Source of the DNA: an uncultured SAR116 cluster alpha proteobacterium
GTDB taxonomy: Bacteria > Pseudomonadota > Alphaproteobacteria > Puniceispirillales > Marisalimonadaceae
Reading direction: 5' to 3'
Assembly: GCA_902517815.1 (NCBI GenBank)
Contig: CABYED010000016.1
Span: 1 to 35,200 of the forward strand
Length of the DNA: 35,200 nt
Part shown: positions 8,318 through 16,528 of the stretch, piece by piece
Layout: each line of letters opens with the position of its first letter
How positions within the stretch are numbered: position 1 is the stretch's first letter
Program-made: the position numbers and the translations under genes
Notes under the pieces: generated by a model
The model's input: only the letters and a program-made list of their open reading frames with translations
Databases searched by the model: none
Told to the model about the DNA's origin: nothing

Positions 8318-9436
8318 ATGGATTTTTCATTATCTGAAGAAAGAAAAATGCTTCAGGAAACTGTAGCTCGTTTTTTTGAAAATAATTACAAAGATATAAA
8401 TAAAAGAAGCGAATACCTAGAAATGAATGATGGCTTTTCAAGAGACTTTTGGAAAGAGAGTGCAAATTTAGGTGTCATAAGTGGCTTAGTTTCTCCAACC
8501 TTTGGTGGCTTAGGGGGCTCAGGGGAGGATATTAGCATAATATTTGAATTAATCGGAAAATCTTTATGCATAGAGCCATTTTTATCCTCTGGACTATTAT
8601 CAAGCACAGTTTTGTCTTCTATAGAAAATCCAAAAACTGAATTAATAAATCAAATTATTGACGGAGAATTATTAATATCATTTGCTCATATGGAAATGAA
8701 TAATAGATATGAAGACCATTTTGTAGAGACCAAAGCCTTTTTGGAAAATGATAATTGGAAACTTAATGGCAGCAAATCATTTGTAATCAATGGTGACTCT
8801 GCAGATAAAGTAATTATTTCTGCAAGAATTGATGGAGAAATAAATGATAAAAATGGCATTGGTTTATTTTTAGTTGATAATAATCAAATTAAAAATAGAT
8901 CCTATAATACAATTGATGGTTATAGAGCAGCTGAGCTAAACTTTGAGAATATTGAAGCTGAATTATTATGTAAAAATGATCTAGCTCTTGAGTGCATTAT
9001 TAAAACAAATTCAGCAGGTGCACTTGCTCTTTCTGCAGAAGCTATTGGTATAATGCAAGTATGCTTTGAATTAACACTCGACTATTTAAAAACTAGAAAA
9101 CAATTTGGTAAATCTATTGGAGCTTTTCAAAGCATTCAACACAGGATGGTAGATATGATGCTAGAAATTGAGCAAGTAAAATCTGCTGTAATGCTTGCTT
9201 CTTCTACATTTGAAACCAATTCATCGACAAGAGATAAGAATGTATCTGCCGCAAAAAATTTAGTTGGAAGAGTTGGTAAACAAATAGCTGAGGAGTCAAT
9301 ACAACTCCATGGAGGCATTGCTATGACATGGGAATACTCTGTTGCACATTATGCCAAAAGACTAATTATGATTGATCATTTAATGGGTGATGGTGATTAT
9401 CATAGAGATAGATTTAAATTACTAAGCCTGAATTAA
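8318..9436 (+). CDS. Acyl-CoA dehydrogenase, small PimD-like subunit
   Basis: This 372-residue acyl-CoA dehydrogenase family protein is the probable partner of the preceding gene (9-base gap). The N-terminus MDFSLSEERKMLQETV and the ASLGV/GGLGGSGED-type segment match PimD-like small subunits. TRKQFGKSIGAFQSIQHRMVDM and QLHGGIAMTWEY are the flavin- and dimer-contact segments. The protein is shorter than monofunctional dehydrogenases and ends in HLMGDGDYHRDR. Its middle domain is divergent, as expected for a subunit of a heteromeric enzyme. Its 3' end overlaps the convergent thioesterase-like gene by four bases. Confidence 0.85.
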   Translation: MDFSLSEERKMLQETVARFFENNYKDINKRSEYLEMNDGFSRDFWKESANLGVISGLVSPTFGGLGGSGEDISIIFELIGKSLCIEPFLSSGLLSSTVLSSIENPKTELINQIIDGELLISFAHMEMNNRYEDHFVETKAFLENDNWKLNGSKSFVINGDSADKVIISARIDGEINDKNGIGLFLVDNNQIKNRSYNTIDGYRAAELNFENIEAELLCKNDLALECIIKTNSAGALALSAEAIGIMQVCFELTLDYLKTRKQFGKSIGAFQSIQHRMVDMMLEIEQVKSAVMLASSTFETNSSTRDKNVSAAKNLVGRVGKQIAEESIQLHGGIAMTWEYSVAHYAKRLIMIDHLMGDGDYHRDRFKLLSLN

Positions 9437-10689
9437 TTATTTATTACTAATTTAGAAGCCTTGATTCTAAAATCTTCTGGAACAACCAGTGATTTCCTTT
9501 TTTTTAAGTCAAATAGAACTGCAACTATCTCGATATCCATTATTACCTCACCAGTACTATCATCCACCATATGATGAATAAATTTCAATGATTTGTTTCC
9601 AATCTTCGTAAAGTTGGTATGCATCGTAACAGCCATACCAAGTGGCGCATCTTTAAAATATCTTACAGAATAATCTAATGCAGCTGACCCTATGTCATAT
9701 TCATTTCTCCAATGAAAATCTGCTCCGCAATATGTAAATAAGTGAGTTGCCGCATCAGAAACACAACCTATTTTAAATTGGCTTGATCCCATTTCCTCAT
9801 AATCTAAATCCCATGTATTTACTGCACTTTTACAACTAATAAATGCATCTTTAGAATAATTTTGCGGAGGCCTGTTATCTATTAATGGTCTTAGGTTTGA
9901 AAATTCTAATTCATTTAAAAATGTAGTAGTATCTAATAAAAATAAGTTTAAAATTATATTTTTAGTTTTTTCATTTATATCCAATGATATAGAAGTCTCA
10001 AAGTAAGCTGATACGTTTTCATGATCTATACTATAGACTTTGCTTAACAATAAAAGTTCATTATTTTCAATTGATTTAACTTTAAAGACTATCTCGAGTG
10101 CAGAGTTAAGGTGAACTTCACGACTAAAAATACATCTTTCTTTTAAAATTTTATAATCAATCTTAATTTTAGAAAAGCTATTAATTTTATTAAAAAGGCA
10201 CTTAATTGCATCTGCATGCTTTCCAAAATAATATTGGACATTCATATGAGACATTTGATCACAATCTTCTTTTCTGACCAAATCTTTAAAAGCTGAGTAA
10301 ATTCCATTTGAATTACTTAGATTAACCTTCAATGATTTATCAATATTTTTACTACTTAAAATAAGGGATTGCTTTGATATTATTTGATCTTCATCATTAT
10401 TATCTTTTTTTAATAAAAATAATTTGTGGGAAACTCTAATTTTATATTCAGTTTCTAAATTTAGATCGGTTCTGACATAAACTGTCATATGCTGTAATAT
10501 TGATGTATCAAAATATTCAGATTCTAAATAATTTTCGCTTTCTATTATAAAACTTTTCAAAATAACTTTAGTAAAACGAGTAGCATCTTCGAAAAATTTG
10601 GCAGAACTTGATCTTTTTAAAAGCCCTAATGTGCTAATATCACTTGATTTTACTAGAACTCTTAAGGTTTCCATTTCAAGAATATCCAT
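9433..10689 (-). CDS. Double-hotdog acyl-CoA thioesterase-like protein
   Basis: This 418-residue protein appears to contain repeated 4HBT/YbgC-type hotdog folds. Around residues 142-160 it reads DCDQMSHMNVQYYFGKHADA, which matches the D-x-x-x-H-M-N-x-x-Y active-site helix of acyl-CoA thioesterases. The C-terminal part (ATHLFTYCG, then DIGSAALDYSVRYFKDAPLG) looks like a further hotdog unit. It would hydrolyse an acyl-CoA in the cytoplasm; the substrate is unknown. It lies 39 bases downstream of the dehydrogenase at 10729-11931, and the tandem palindrome at 10702-10732 sits in that gap. The family call is reasonable; the N-terminal 130 residues are not recognised. Confidence 0.6.
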   Translation of the reverse strand: MDILEMETLRVLVKSSDISTLGLLKRSSSAKFFEDATRFTKVILKSFIIESENYLESEYFDTSILQHMTVYVRTDLNLETEYKIRVSHKLFLLKKDNNDEDQIISKQSLILSSKNIDKSLKVNLSNSNGIYSAFKDLVRKEDCDQMSHMNVQYYFGKHADAIKCLFNKINSFSKIKIDYKILKERCIFSREVHLNSALEIVFKVKSIENNELLLLSKVYSIDHENVSAYFETSISLDINEKTKNIILNLFLLDTTTFLNELEFSNLRPLIDNRPPQNYSKDAFISCKSAVNTWDLDYEEMGSSQFKIGCVSDAATHLFTYCGADFHWRNEYDIGSAALDYSVRYFKDAPLGMAVTMHTNFTKIGNKSLKFIHHMVDDSTGEVIMDIEIVAVLFDLKKRKSLVVPEDFRIKASKLVINN

Positions 10690-10701
10690 AACAAAATAGA
10701 A

Positions 10702-10732
10702 TTAGGAAATTTACTAACAGGAAAATTCCTAA
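10702..10732. promoter_or_regulatory. Tandem palindrome, copy 2 (same arrangement as 5517-5548)
   Basis: Read on the minus strand this is TTAGGAATTTTCCT, G, then TTAGTAAATTTCCTAA. The first half overlaps the stop codon of the dehydrogenase and the element lies just upstream of the thioesterase-like gene at 10689. Identity to copy 1 is 14/14 and 13/16. It is probably a protein-binding site or a small repeat; no known operator is recognised. Confidence 0.45.
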
Positions 10733-11931
10733 TTTTTATCTCTCATTTCTAGCTTTGCAACGCTCATTCTGTGAACTTCATCTGGACCATCTGCGAGCCT
10801 TAATGTCCTTGCATGGCCATAAGCATAGGACAATGGAAAGTCTGAGGAAACACCACCTCCACCATGAACTTGTATTGCTCTATCAATTATTTTGGTTGCC
10901 ATATTTGGAGCAACTACTTTTATCATTGATATTTCTTTTCTAGCGATCTTGTTTCCAACTGTATCCATCATATGAGCAGTTTTAAGCACTAACAATCTGG
11001 CTTGTTCGATTTCAGCCCTACTTTCTGCTATCGCATGCATTACCACACCTTGTTCAGAAATAGGTTTACCAAATGCAACTCGTGATTTTGCTCTTTTTAC
11101 CATTAATTCTAATGCTCTTTCAGCTTGACCAATTAACCTCATACAATGATGTATCCTACCTGGTCCTAATCTACCTTGAGCGATTTCAAACCCCCTACCT
11201 TCTCCTAAGAGTATGTTACTGACTGGAACTTTAACGTCTTTAAAATCAACTTCGGCATGACCATGAGGAGCATGGTCGTATCCAAAAACTGGCAAATGCC
11301 TTAAAACTTTAACTCCAGGTGTATCAATAGGAACTAAGATCATTGATTGTTGTTTATACTTTTCTGCGTTGGTATCAGTTTTACCCATAAAAATCATAAT
11401 TTTGCATCTGGGATCCATTGCACCTGAGGTCCACCACTTTCTTGCGTTGATCACATATTCATCACCTTTTCTATCAATACTAGCTTGTATATTAGATGCA
11501 TCTGAAGATGCTACGTCAGGTTCAGTCATTGCAAATGCAGAACGAATTTCACCATTTAGTAATGGTGTTAACCACTGATTTTGCTGTTCTTTAGTACCAT
11601 ATCTTACTAGAACTTCCATATTACCAGTATCCGGAGCAGAACAATTAAAAACTTCTGCTCCAATTGGAGAACGCCCCATAATCTCACATAAAGGAGCATA
11701 TTCGGTATTTGTTAATCCTGCACCTAAATCACTTTCAGGAAGAAACAAATTCCATAATCCTTGCGCTTTTGCTTTTGACTTCATATCCTCCATAACTTTG
11801 GGCACACACCATCGACCACCTTTTTCAACTTCTTCTTTATAAAGAGCTTCATTTTTATAAACATGTTCGTTCATAAAATTTGTAAGTTTATCCTGAAGAT
11901 CTTTTACTTTGTTTGAATATTCAAAATTCAT
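10729..11931 (-). CDS. Acyl-CoA dehydrogenase, ACAD10/ACAD11-like
   Basis: This 400-residue acyl-CoA dehydrogenase has [16 protein letters not shown] and [25 protein letters not shown] in the flavin-binding region, [17 protein letters not shown], and [16 protein letters not shown]. It ends with [14 protein letters not shown], a tail typical of the dehydrogenase half of ACAD10/ACAD11. The gene just upstream, 9 bases away, encodes the APH-type kinase half. In human ACAD10/11 the two domains are fused, and in the bacterial levulinate pathway (LvaA/LvaC) they act successively on 4-hydroxyacyl-CoA. The pair here probably performs a comparable kinase/dehydrogenase reaction; the substrate is inferred. 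Confidence 0.85.
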   Translation of the reverse strand: MNFEYSNKVKDLQDKLTNFMNEHVYKNEALYKEEVEKGGRWCVPKVMEDMKSKAKAQGLWNLFLPESDLGAGLTNTEYAPLCEIMGRSPIGAEVFNCSAPDTGNMEVLVRYGTKEQQNQWLTPLLNGEIRSAFAMTEPDVASSDASNIQASIDRKGDEYVINARKWWTSGAMDPRCKIMIFMGKTDTNAEKYKQQSMILVPIDTPGVKVLRHLPVFGYDHAPHGHAEVDFKDVKVPVSNILLGEGRGFEIAQGRLGPGRIHHCMRLIGQAERALELMVKRAKSRVAFGKPISEQGVVMHAIAESRAEIEQARLLVLKTAHMMDTVGNKIARKEISMIKVVAPNMATKIIDRAIQVHGGGGVSSDFPLSYAYGHARTLRLADGPDEVHRMSVAKLEMRDKN

Positions 11932-11940
11932 TTTATACCT

Positions 11941-13002
11941 CTAATTAAAATTAAAAACTCCATTTGCTCTATTGATTAAAGCCTCTATTCTCTTACCAAA
12001 ATTTGCAAACCTCATATCCTGAGTTTGCCCTTTTAGAAATCTTACGTAAATTTGTTGAATAATTACAGCTAATTTAAATGCTCCAAAAGCATAATACCAG
12101 TCAACATCTTTTATGCTAAAACCAGTTTTTAAAGCATAATGATCAATGATTTCACTTTTTTTGGGATATAAAATATTTTTAACTGGCATCGAAGTAATTA
12201 AATTAGCTTCATAATCGTCATCTTCATCTATCCAATAATTTAACAAATGACCTATATCCATCAATGGATCTCCCCTAGTACACATATCCCAGTCAAACAC
12301 CGCTACAGGTAAAAGAGGGTTATCAATATCCCACATAATATTATCTAATTTAAAATCATTATGCAAAATGGTAGCCCCTTGAGGCTCTGGAATATTGGAT
12401 CTTAAGTACCTTACAAGTTTATTAAACCTATTTGCTTTGATTTTATCCTCAGATGCTTTTTTCCACCTATCTTCCCAACCATTAAGCTGTCTTAAAACAA
12501 AACCATCAGGTCTTCCAAAGTCACCCAAACCAACCTGTGAGGGGTCCAGCTTATGTAATTCAGCTAAAATATCAATCATTTTAAAACTTAATAATCTAAT
12601 CTTATTTCGAGATCCATCTAATTCCAATCGCATCTCTTTTCTAATTACAATTCCTTTTTTTCTTTCAATTAAATGAAACTTACTTCCAATAATTTTATCA
12701 TCTTCGCATAAATGAATACTTTTAGGAGCTAAAGGAAATAACTTATTTAAACTATCTTGAACCATGTGCTCTCTAGCCATATCATGAGACGAAGGTGCCA
12801 CAGGCCCAAGTGGGGGTCTTCTTAATACAAATTCTTTATCATTAAAACTAATTAAATACGTTAGATTTGCGTGCCCACCACTGAATTGAAGTATATTGAT
12901 TTTATCAATATCAATTTTCAATAGCTCATTTAAATAATTTTTAAGCTTATCCAAATCGATTTGTTCATCTTGTCTAATATTTATTAATTCATTATCAACC
13001 AT
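11941..13002 (-). CDS. APH-family phosphotransferase (ACAD10/11 N-terminal-domain-like kinase)
   Basis: This 353-residue aminoglycoside-phosphotransferase-fold kinase has FSGGHANLTYLISFNDKEFVLRRPP at about 40-64 as the nucleotide-binding lobe. The Brenner-type catalytic loop HNDFKLDN lies at 214-221 (catalytic Asp216) and the metal-binding VFDWDMCTRGDP at about 235-246. The family is common next to acyl-CoA dehydrogenases, where it is thought to phosphorylate hydroxyacyl-CoA rather than antibiotics. It is the first gene of a probable kinase-dehydrogenase-thioesterase operon on the minus strand, divergent from the SDR at 13123. Confidence 0.83.
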   Translation of the reverse strand: MVDNELINIRQDEQIDLDKLKNYLNELLKIDIDKINILQFSGGHANLTYLISFNDKEFVLRRPPLGPVAPSSHDMAREHMVQDSLNKLFPLAPKSIHLCEDDKIIGSKFHLIERKKGIVIRKEMRLELDGSRNKIRLLSFKMIDILAELHKLDPSQVGLGDFGRPDGFVLRQLNGWEDRWKKASEDKIKANRFNKLVRYLRSNIPEPQGATILHNDFKLDNIMWDIDNPLLPVAVFDWDMCTRGDPLMDIGHLLNYWIDEDDDYEANLITSMPVKNILYPKKSEIIDHYALKTGFSIKDVDWYYAFGAFKLAVIIQQIYVRFLKGQTQDMRFANFGKRIEALINRANGVFNFN

Positions 13003-13122
13003 TTTGTATCCAAAGCACTAAAAATTAAAAATAAAGATGATAAGTTTTTAAATTTTTACTAAACTAAATAATAATATAATAAAAAAAAATTAGTAATTAA
13101 AATTTCGATATTTGAGGAAATT

Positions 13123-13905
13123 ATGGAAAATTTATTTGATATTAATGGTAAGGTAGCCCTTGTAACAGGTGGATCAAGAGGGATAGGCGCAATGATTGCT
13201 GAGGGTTTTGTAAAAAATGGTGTCAAAACATACATTACTTCAAGAAAATCAGATCAATGTAATTTAAAAGCAGAGGAACTATCAAAATTTGGGGAGTGTA
13301 TTTCTATACCCACGGATCTAACTGACATGAATGAAATGGATAAATTAGTTAGGCATATTGAGAAAAATGAAGAAAAATTAAATATTTTAATTAATAATGC
13401 TGGTGCTGCATGGGGAGCACCTTTTGATACTTTTCCTGAAAATGGGTGGGATAAAGTAATGGACACAAATGTAAAAGCAGTATTTTTTTTAATTCAAAAA
13501 TTAATAAAAATGCTAGAAAGTTCTGGAAATAATTCTGATCCATCTAGAATAATTAATGTTGGATCTATAGATGGAGTTGGCATTCCTAGAGCAGAAACAT
13601 ATTCTTACCCTGCATCAAAAGCTGCAATTCACCAATTAACTAGAGTTTTAGCAAATAGATTGGCTAATAGGAACATTAACGTAAACGCTATTGCCCCAGG
13701 ACCATTTCAGAGTAATATGATGGCTCATTCCTTAAAAGAATATGGTGAACAAATCAAAAAATCAGTTCCACGTGGAAGAATTGGCATTCCTGAAGACATG
13801 GCTGGGACATCCATATTTCTTTGCTCAAAAGCAAGTTCTTATATTACAGGTTCAATAATCCCTGTAGATGGTGGTTCTCTTATAGCAAGAAGACATATGG
13901 AGTAA
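13123..13905 (+). CDS. Short-chain dehydrogenase/reductase (RhlG-like)
   Basis: This 260-residue classical SDR has the cofactor motif TGGSRGIG at 15-22, NNAG at 91-94, and catalytic Ser148, Tyr162 and Lys166 (YPASK). A PGPFQSNM segment follows the active site, as in the RhlG-like group. It is a cytoplasmic NAD(P)-dependent oxidoreductase, perhaps acting on 3-oxo- or 3-hydroxyacyl compounds given the neighbours. GAGG seven bases upstream supports the start. The gene is divergent from the kinase-dehydrogenase operon and is transcribed alone. Confidence 0.88.
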   Translation: MENLFDINGKVALVTGGSRGIGAMIAEGFVKNGVKTYITSRKSDQCNLKAEELSKFGECISIPTDLTDMNEMDKLVRHIEKNEEKLNILINNAGAAWGAPFDTFPENGWDKVMDTNVKAVFFLIQKLIKMLESSGNNSDPSRIINVGSIDGVGIPRAETYSYPASKAAIHQLTRVLANRLANRNINVNAIAPGPFQSNMMAHSLKEYGEQIKKSVPRGRIGIPEDMAGTSIFLCSKASSYITGSIIPVDGGSLIARRHME

Positions 13906-14026
13906 ACGAATTAAAATCAAAATTAAAGTGTTTTTTAGCAGGATAGCTGTTAGTATTTGTGTGGATGAATCTTAAAACCAAACAAATTCACACCGATTAT
14001 TCTTTAAGCTTAGATCTTGATAAAAC

Positions 14027-15079
14027 TTAGTGTAATTCATTTTCTCCGATAATTTTAAATAAATCATCTATAGTTTCTTTTTTTATATTTTTAGTAATAA
14101 AAACTAAACGTGATTGCTTATCTTCACTTGGCCACTTTTCTAACCATTCTAAAGGATGAAAAATATGCTGAACGCCATGAATAACAGCTGGACAGTTCTG
14201 TCCTTTAATATTCAAGATACCTTTAATTCTTAGTATATTCTCACCCATCTGACTCATAAGCAATTCCAGAAAAAAATTTACTGAGGTCATACTTACTGGT
14301 TGACTTGTTACCATTGCAAAAGTCTTGATGTCGTCACCATGACGATTTACATCATGTTTGTGATGATGATCATGATGATCATGTAAATGATTAGAAGATT
14401 TATTTTTTTCAATCTCAAGCCACTTTATTACGTCCCAGTTTTTATTTTGTGGGTTATAATCATTAAGTCCTAGTAACTCTGAAACTGGTAAAGAGCTCTT
14501 GTCACTTTTAATTATAGTAACTTTTTGGTTAATTGCTTTTATTCTCTTAGTAAGAGAATCTACTGATCCTTTATCTGCAATGTCAGTTTTACTTAATATA
14601 ATTCTGTCTGCAAAAGCTGTTTGCTTTACCGCTTCTTCATGTGAATTGTATGTAGCTTCAGCATTTATTGAATCAACAACTGTAATAACACCATCTATTG
14701 AATAAATTCTTTGAAGATCCAATGAAGTCATTAGAGTATGAATTATAGGAACAGGATCAGCCAGACCTGTAGTTTCGATAATCACATGATTAAAAGGTGA
14801 AATCTCCCCCTTTTCCATTTTCTTTAAAAGATTAAGAAGTGTTGTTTTTAGATCATCTTGAATTGTGCAACATATACATCCATTTTGTAATTCAATTACA
14901 TTTTCATCAGTAGTTTCAATTAAATCATGATCTAAACCAACCTCTCCAAATTCATTAATGATAATAGCTGCATTAGCCATTTGTTTTTGTTTTATTAGAG
15001 AGGTTAAAACAGTGGTTTTTCCACTTCCTAAAAAACCTGTTAAAACTGAAATTCCTATATTTTTTGGAAAAGAGGACAT
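14027..15079 (-). CDS. COG0523 family zinc GTPase/metallochaperone (CobW domain), copy 1
   Basis: This 350-residue G3E GTPase has a Walker A motif GFLGSGKT at 15-22, the metal-binding CxCC motif Cys68-Ile-Cys70-Cys71, IIETTGLADPVP, and SKTD in place of the guanine-specificity NKxD. A His-rich linker (HLHDHHDHHHKHD, about residues 231-243) precedes the CobW C-terminal domain. The family hands zinc to client proteins during starvation. The start is 79 bases from folE on the other strand, and a near-perfect Zur box lies between them, so both should be induced under low zinc. Subfamily assignment (ZagA/YciC-like) is inferred from context. Confidence 0.9.
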   Translation of the reverse strand: MSSFPKNIGISVLTGFLGSGKTTVLTSLIKQKQMANAAIIINEFGEVGLDHDLIETTDENVIELQNGCICCTIQDDLKTTLLNLLKKMEKGEISPFNHVIIETTGLADPVPIIHTLMTSLDLQRIYSIDGVITVVDSINAEATYNSHEEAVKQTAFADRIILSKTDIADKGSVDSLTKRIKAINQKVTIIKSDKSSLPVSELLGLNDYNPQNKNWDVIKWLEIEKNKSSNHLHDHHDHHHKHDVNRHGDDIKTFAMVTSQPVSMTSVNFFLELLMSQMGENILRIKGILNIKGQNCPAVIHGVQHIFHPLEWLEKWPSEDKQSRLVFITKNIKKETIDDLFKIIGENELH

Positions 15080-15118
15080 TGTTGATTTAATAGTTTGCTT
15101 TAAATTTATATATGTAGT

Positions 15119-15132
15119 TATGTTATAACATT
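15119..15132. promoter_or_regulatory. zur box: Predicted Zur box shared by COG0523 GTPase and folE
   Basis: TATGTTATAACATT is a palindrome in the 79-base divergent gap, 39 bases upstream of the GTPase start and 26 bases upstream of the folE start. It shares the core ATGTTATAACAT with the boxes before the other zinc genes. The half-sites are those of the Escherichia coli Zur box, but here the two halves overlap. Confidence 0.8.
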
Positions 15133-15158
15133 ACTAGTAACTAAAAAAAAGTGAGCAA

Positions 15159-15764
15159 ATGAAAAATAAATCTGAAAACTCTAACATAATTAAATTTAAT
15201 CCAAATCCTTCTCGTGAAGAAGCTATGAGTGCCGTCAAAACACTTATTGCCTGGGCTGGGGATAACCCCAACAGAGAAGGTTTAATTGAAACTCCTAAAA
15301 GAGTTGTAGATGCTTATTTAGAGTTTTTTGAAGGTTACAAACAAAACCCTGATGAGATTTTATCAAAGACGTTTGAAGAAGTTGAAGGTTACGATGAGAT
15401 GGTACTGATAAAAAATATTAAATTAGAATCTCACTGTGAGCATCACATAGTTCCAATTCTTGGCATAGCTCATGTTGCATATATGCCTAACAAACGAGTT
15501 GTTGGAATAAGCAAATTAGCACGATTAGTAGATGTTTATGCAAAAAGACTTCAAATACAAGAAACATTAACTTCACAAATTGCTGAGACAATTCAAAGAG
15601 TTTTAGACCCCTTAGGAGTTGCTGTGATTATAGATGCATCTCATCAATGTATGACAACTAGAGGAGTTCATAAACCTGAATCTAGTACAGTTACCAAACG
15701 GATGCTTGGTGTTTTTAAAAACAATGCAGAAATAAGATCTGAATTTATGAAATTAATAACTTAA
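15159..15764 (+). CDS. folE: GTP cyclohydrolase I, type IA
   Basis: This 201-residue enzyme makes 7,8-dihydroneopterin triphosphate from GTP, the first step of folate synthesis, as a homodecamer. Zinc ligands corresponding to E. coli Cys110, His113 and Cys181 are seen as Cys93, His96 (SHCEHH) and Cys164 ([10 protein letters not shown]). The catalytic histidines correspond to His95 and His162. It is thus the zinc-dependent type IA enzyme, not the metal-flexible FolE2 usually placed under Zur. It diverges from a COG0523 GTPase with a common Zur box. In Bacillus subtilis the COG0523 protein ZagA supports FolE under zinc limitation, so a similar pairing is likely here. Confidence 0.95.
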   Translation: MKNKSENSNIIKFNPNPSREEAMSAVKTLIAWAGDNPNREGLIETPKRVVDAYLEFFEGYKQNPDEILSKTFEEVEGYDEMVLIKNIKLESHCEHHIVPILGIAHVAYMPNKRVVGISKLARLVDVYAKRLQIQETLTSQIAETIQRVLDPLGVAVIIDASHQCMTTRGVHKPESSTVTKRMLGVFKNNAEIRSEFMKLIT

Positions 15765-15788
15765 AAAGATAAAAGTTTATTTATAGGA

Positions 15789-15971
15789 TTAAGTTTGATC
15801 TTTAACTACCTTCATTCTTTTATATAAAACTTTTTGTAAATTTTTAATGTCATAAGGTTTTAAATTTTTCCATTTTCTAGTTTCATCCTTAGTACGCCCA
15901 CATCCCAAACACCATCCATTTGGACCAATAAATTTGCAAACGTCTATGCAAGGACTTTTAGCTTTTTTCAT
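15789..15971 (-). CDS. DUF1289 small cysteine-rich protein
   Basis: This small protein of 60 residues from the ATG at 15971 belongs to DUF1289: SPCIDVCKF, then GWCLGCGRTKDE and WKNL. The four cysteines (CxxxC and CxxC) suggest metal or cluster binding. A GTG 15 bases further upstream (15986) could extend it by five residues, but homologues usually start close to the SPC motif. It is convergent with folE (24-base gap), and its start faces zur. The function is not known. I do not see a Zur box close enough to assign it to the regulon beyond the one at 16045. Confidence 0.8.
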   Translation of the reverse strand: MKKAKSPCIDVCKFIGPNGWCLGCGRTKDETRKWKNLKPYDIKNLQKVLYKRMKVVKDQT

Positions 15972-16044
15972 TTTAATTCCATACACTCATACATATTTAA
16001 CACATATTTTTAATCTTTCTATTCTTAGAAATCTAGAAAAAAGA

Positions 16045-16058
16045 TATGTTATAACATT
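16045..16058. promoter_or_regulatory. zur box: Predicted Zur box upstream of zur
   Basis: TATGTTATAACATT lies 57 bases upstream of the preferred zur start (16116). It implies autoregulation of the zur-COG0523-WD40 operon, and possibly control of the divergent DUF1289 gene. A weaker half-match, TGCTATAACATA, lies at 16078-16089. Confidence 0.78.
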
Positions 16059-16115
16059 GCAATTAATATATTGAATTGCTATAACATATATATTCTTAAA
16101 CATGAGGTTCAAAAA

Positions 16116-16511
16116 ATGTCAGTAACAGGCAAACGTATTACACATGCGGATCGAATTTTAGGTTTTCTTAAAAATCAAAACAAACCTTTAACAGCCTACG
16201 AAATACTTGAGATGATGAGAGATGAGGGAATTAAAGCCGCTACAACAGTATACAGAGGATTAGATAAATTAAATGAAAAAGGATTAATTCATCGTATCGA
16301 ATCTCTTAACGCTTGGACGGTATGTTGCGGATCACATAAAAATAAAATTCCAGTTTTTGAAATCTGCAATGACTGCGGTGATGTAAAAGAACATTTAGAC
16401 CAAGAATTAACTGATAATATTAAAAACCTTGCTATTAGAACAGGGTTTAAAGCTAACAATCCAGTTCTTGAAATACATGGTCTATGTGGTAGCTGCTCAA
16501 CTAATTTATAA
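16116..16511 (+). CDS. zur: Zinc uptake regulator Zur (Fur family), copy 1
   Basis: This 131-residue Fur-family repressor has a winged helix with TTVYRGLDKL at about 43-52 and the structural zinc site Cys84/Cys87 (CNDC) and Cys124/Cys127 (CGSC). An upstream ATG at 16071 would add 15 residues that run close to the operator. ATG 16116 is preferred because GAGG stands eight bases before it and homologues start near this point. It heads an operon with a COG0523 GTPase (17-base gap), a WD40 protein and a small Cys protein. This context plus the upstream palindrome makes it Zur rather than Fur, Mur or PerR. Confidence 0.88.
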   Translation: MSVTGKRITHADRILGFLKNQNKPLTAYEILEMMRDEGIKAATTVYRGLDKLNEKGLIHRIESLNAWTVCCGSHKNKIPVFEICNDCGDVKEHLDQELTDNIKNLAIRTGFKANNPVLEIHGLCGSCSTNL

Positions 16512-16528
16512 TTTAATAGGATTTAGAT

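Noticed and set aside
13906-14026. Possible terminator between SDR and COG0523 gene (GTGTGGATGAAT and ATTCACAC)
   Set aside because: The pairing is interrupted, the loop is long and no T run follows; not good enough to call.
16071-16115. Longer N-terminus of Zur copy 1 and an extra ATAACAT half-site
   Set aside because: The extension has no Shine-Dalgarno and begins close to the operator; ATG 16116 has GAGG at good distance. The half-site is too weak to call as a second box.
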